From NCBI GenBank assembly GCA_964485695.1, contig CAZAKZ010000030.1, positions 1-45,968 on the forward strand: DNA of 45,968 bases, written 5' to 3'. Shown one piece after another: positions 45,317 through 45,968 of this stretch (positions within the stretch are counted from its first letter, which is position 1; each line of letters opens with the position of its first letter). Origin of the DNA: CAZAKZ01 sp964485695 (GTDB lineage Bacteria > Planctomycetota > JAFGQW01). The notes below the pieces were generated by a model. The model saw only the letters and a program-made list of their open reading frames with translations. It was not told where the DNA came from and did no database searches. Made by a program: the position numbers and the translations under genes.

Positions 45317-45968
45317 CGGCCACCCCTTTCTTCTTCTGCTTCATGGGATGCTCACCCAGATAGATCCAGCATTTGACGCCGATGGTGCCGTAGGTGGTCC
45401 TGGCCTCGGCCAGACCGTAGCTGATGTTGGCGCGAAGCGTGGAGAGCGGAATGCGTCCCATGCGTTGCTTCTCGATGCGGGCCATGTCGGCGCCTCCGAG
45501 GCGACCGCCGATGCGCATCTTGCAACCGAGCGCGCCGGTCACGGCCATGGTGGTCTGGACCGCCCGCTTCAGGGTGCGCCGGAAGCTCTGACGGCGCTGC
45601 AGCTGCTCGGCCACGCTCTCGGCCACCAGCTGCGCGCTCAGCTCGGGCTTGGAAATTTCCTTGATTTTCAGATCGAGGGTGGACGAACCGGTCAGATCCC
45701 GGAGCTCGTCCCGGAGCTTGTCGACTTTCGCACCCTTCTTGCCGATGAGAACACCGGGCCGGGCCGTCTGGATGATAATCCTCAGGTTTTCGCTCCGGCG
45801 CTCGATCTCGATTTCAGGGATACCCGCAAAAGAGTAATTCTTCTTGATGTGTCTCCGGATCTTCTGGTCCTGGACCAGATTGTCTCCGAACTCCCGCTTG
45901 TCGGCAAACCACCTCGATCGCCACGGCTCGGTGATGCACACGCGAAAACCCGTCGGGTTGACATTCTG
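45291..45968 (-). CDS. rpsC: 30S ribosomal protein S3 (5' end outside window)
   Basis: The last 225 codons of S3 are present, beginning QNVNPTGFRVCITEPWRSRW, so only about two residues (Met-Gly) lie beyond the window. The KH domain has VLIGKKGAKVDKLRDEL, and the C-terminal domain has TLRANISYGLAEARTTYGTIG. It precedes rplP in the S10-type order. Confidence 0.97.
   Translation of the reverse strand, partial: QNVNPTGFRVCITEPWRSRWFADKREFGDNLVQDQKIRRHIKKNYSFAGIPEIEIERRSENLRIIIQTARPGVLIGKKGAKVDKLRDELRDLTGSSTLDLKIKEISKPELSAQLVAESVAEQLQRRQSFRRTLKRAVQTTMAVTGALGCKMRIGGRLGGADMARIEKQRMGRIPLSTLRANISYGLAEARTTYGTIGVKCWIYLGEHPMKQKKKGVADGADAQAG

Overview
The window is a GC-rich bacterial chromosome segment packed with housekeeping genes, nearly all on the minus strand. 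The alpha subunit of RNA polymerase starts MRIRWRNLELP and carries TDGTVTPEMAL and LSVRASNCVESENI; from memory this resembles planctomycete alpha subunits. The ribosomal block also lacks rpmD (L30) between rpsE and rplO and rpsD (S4) between rpsK and rpoA, as I recall for the Planctomycetota/Chlamydiota side of the tree. I therefore favour a Planctomycetota or other PVC-like Gram-negative organism, with moderate confidence. MurE has the DNPR motif of meso-diaminopimelate enzymes, so a Gram-negative type peptidoglycan is expected.

Layout. 0.1-6.1 kb (minus): type IV pilus motor genes, transcribed pilB, pilT, second pilB, pilC. 6.4-9.7 kb (plus): a small lipoprotein gene overlapping ppdK. 9.7-12.0 kb: yebC; a 650-base gap holding a probable plus-strand small RNA with a strong intrinsic terminator; then rplM-rpsI. 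12.2-29.4 kb (minus): a long division and cell-wall (dcw) cluster transcribed mraZ-rsmH-ftsL-ftsI-murE-murF-mraY-ftsW-lysM-murG-murC-murB-unknown-ftsQ-unknown-unknown. murD, ddl, ftsA and ftsZ are not in it; two unrecognised envelope proteins stand where ftsA and ftsZ would be expected. 29.9-31.3 kb: a small Cys-motif protein and a HEAT-repeat lipoprotein. 31.5-35.0 kb (plus): dnaE. 35.0-46.0 kb (minus): the S10/spc/alpha ribosomal block from rpsC (cut by the window end) to rplQ, with secY, adk, infA, rpmJ and rpoA, followed by a small membrane protein.

The most unusual signal is not a gene. At least sixteen places carry short tandem repeats with 9-15 base units, most often 12. They cluster at gene junctions, in leaders, across stop codons, or in coding stretches that insert low-complexity peptide into otherwise conserved proteins (IF-1, L5, MraZ, MurB, MurE, MurF, LysM protein). 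Coding arrays have units divisible by three; several non-coding arrays have units of 11, 13 or 14. This looks like frequent local duplication tolerated only where structure permits, and it may affect translation coupling in essential operons.

Other points of interest are an ftsQ-like gene whose membrane anchor has no canonical start codon, a membrane-anchored LysM protein between ftsW and murG, and a structured RNA locus between yebC and rpsI. No CRISPR array, insertion sequence, prophage, tRNA or rRNA gene was seen.
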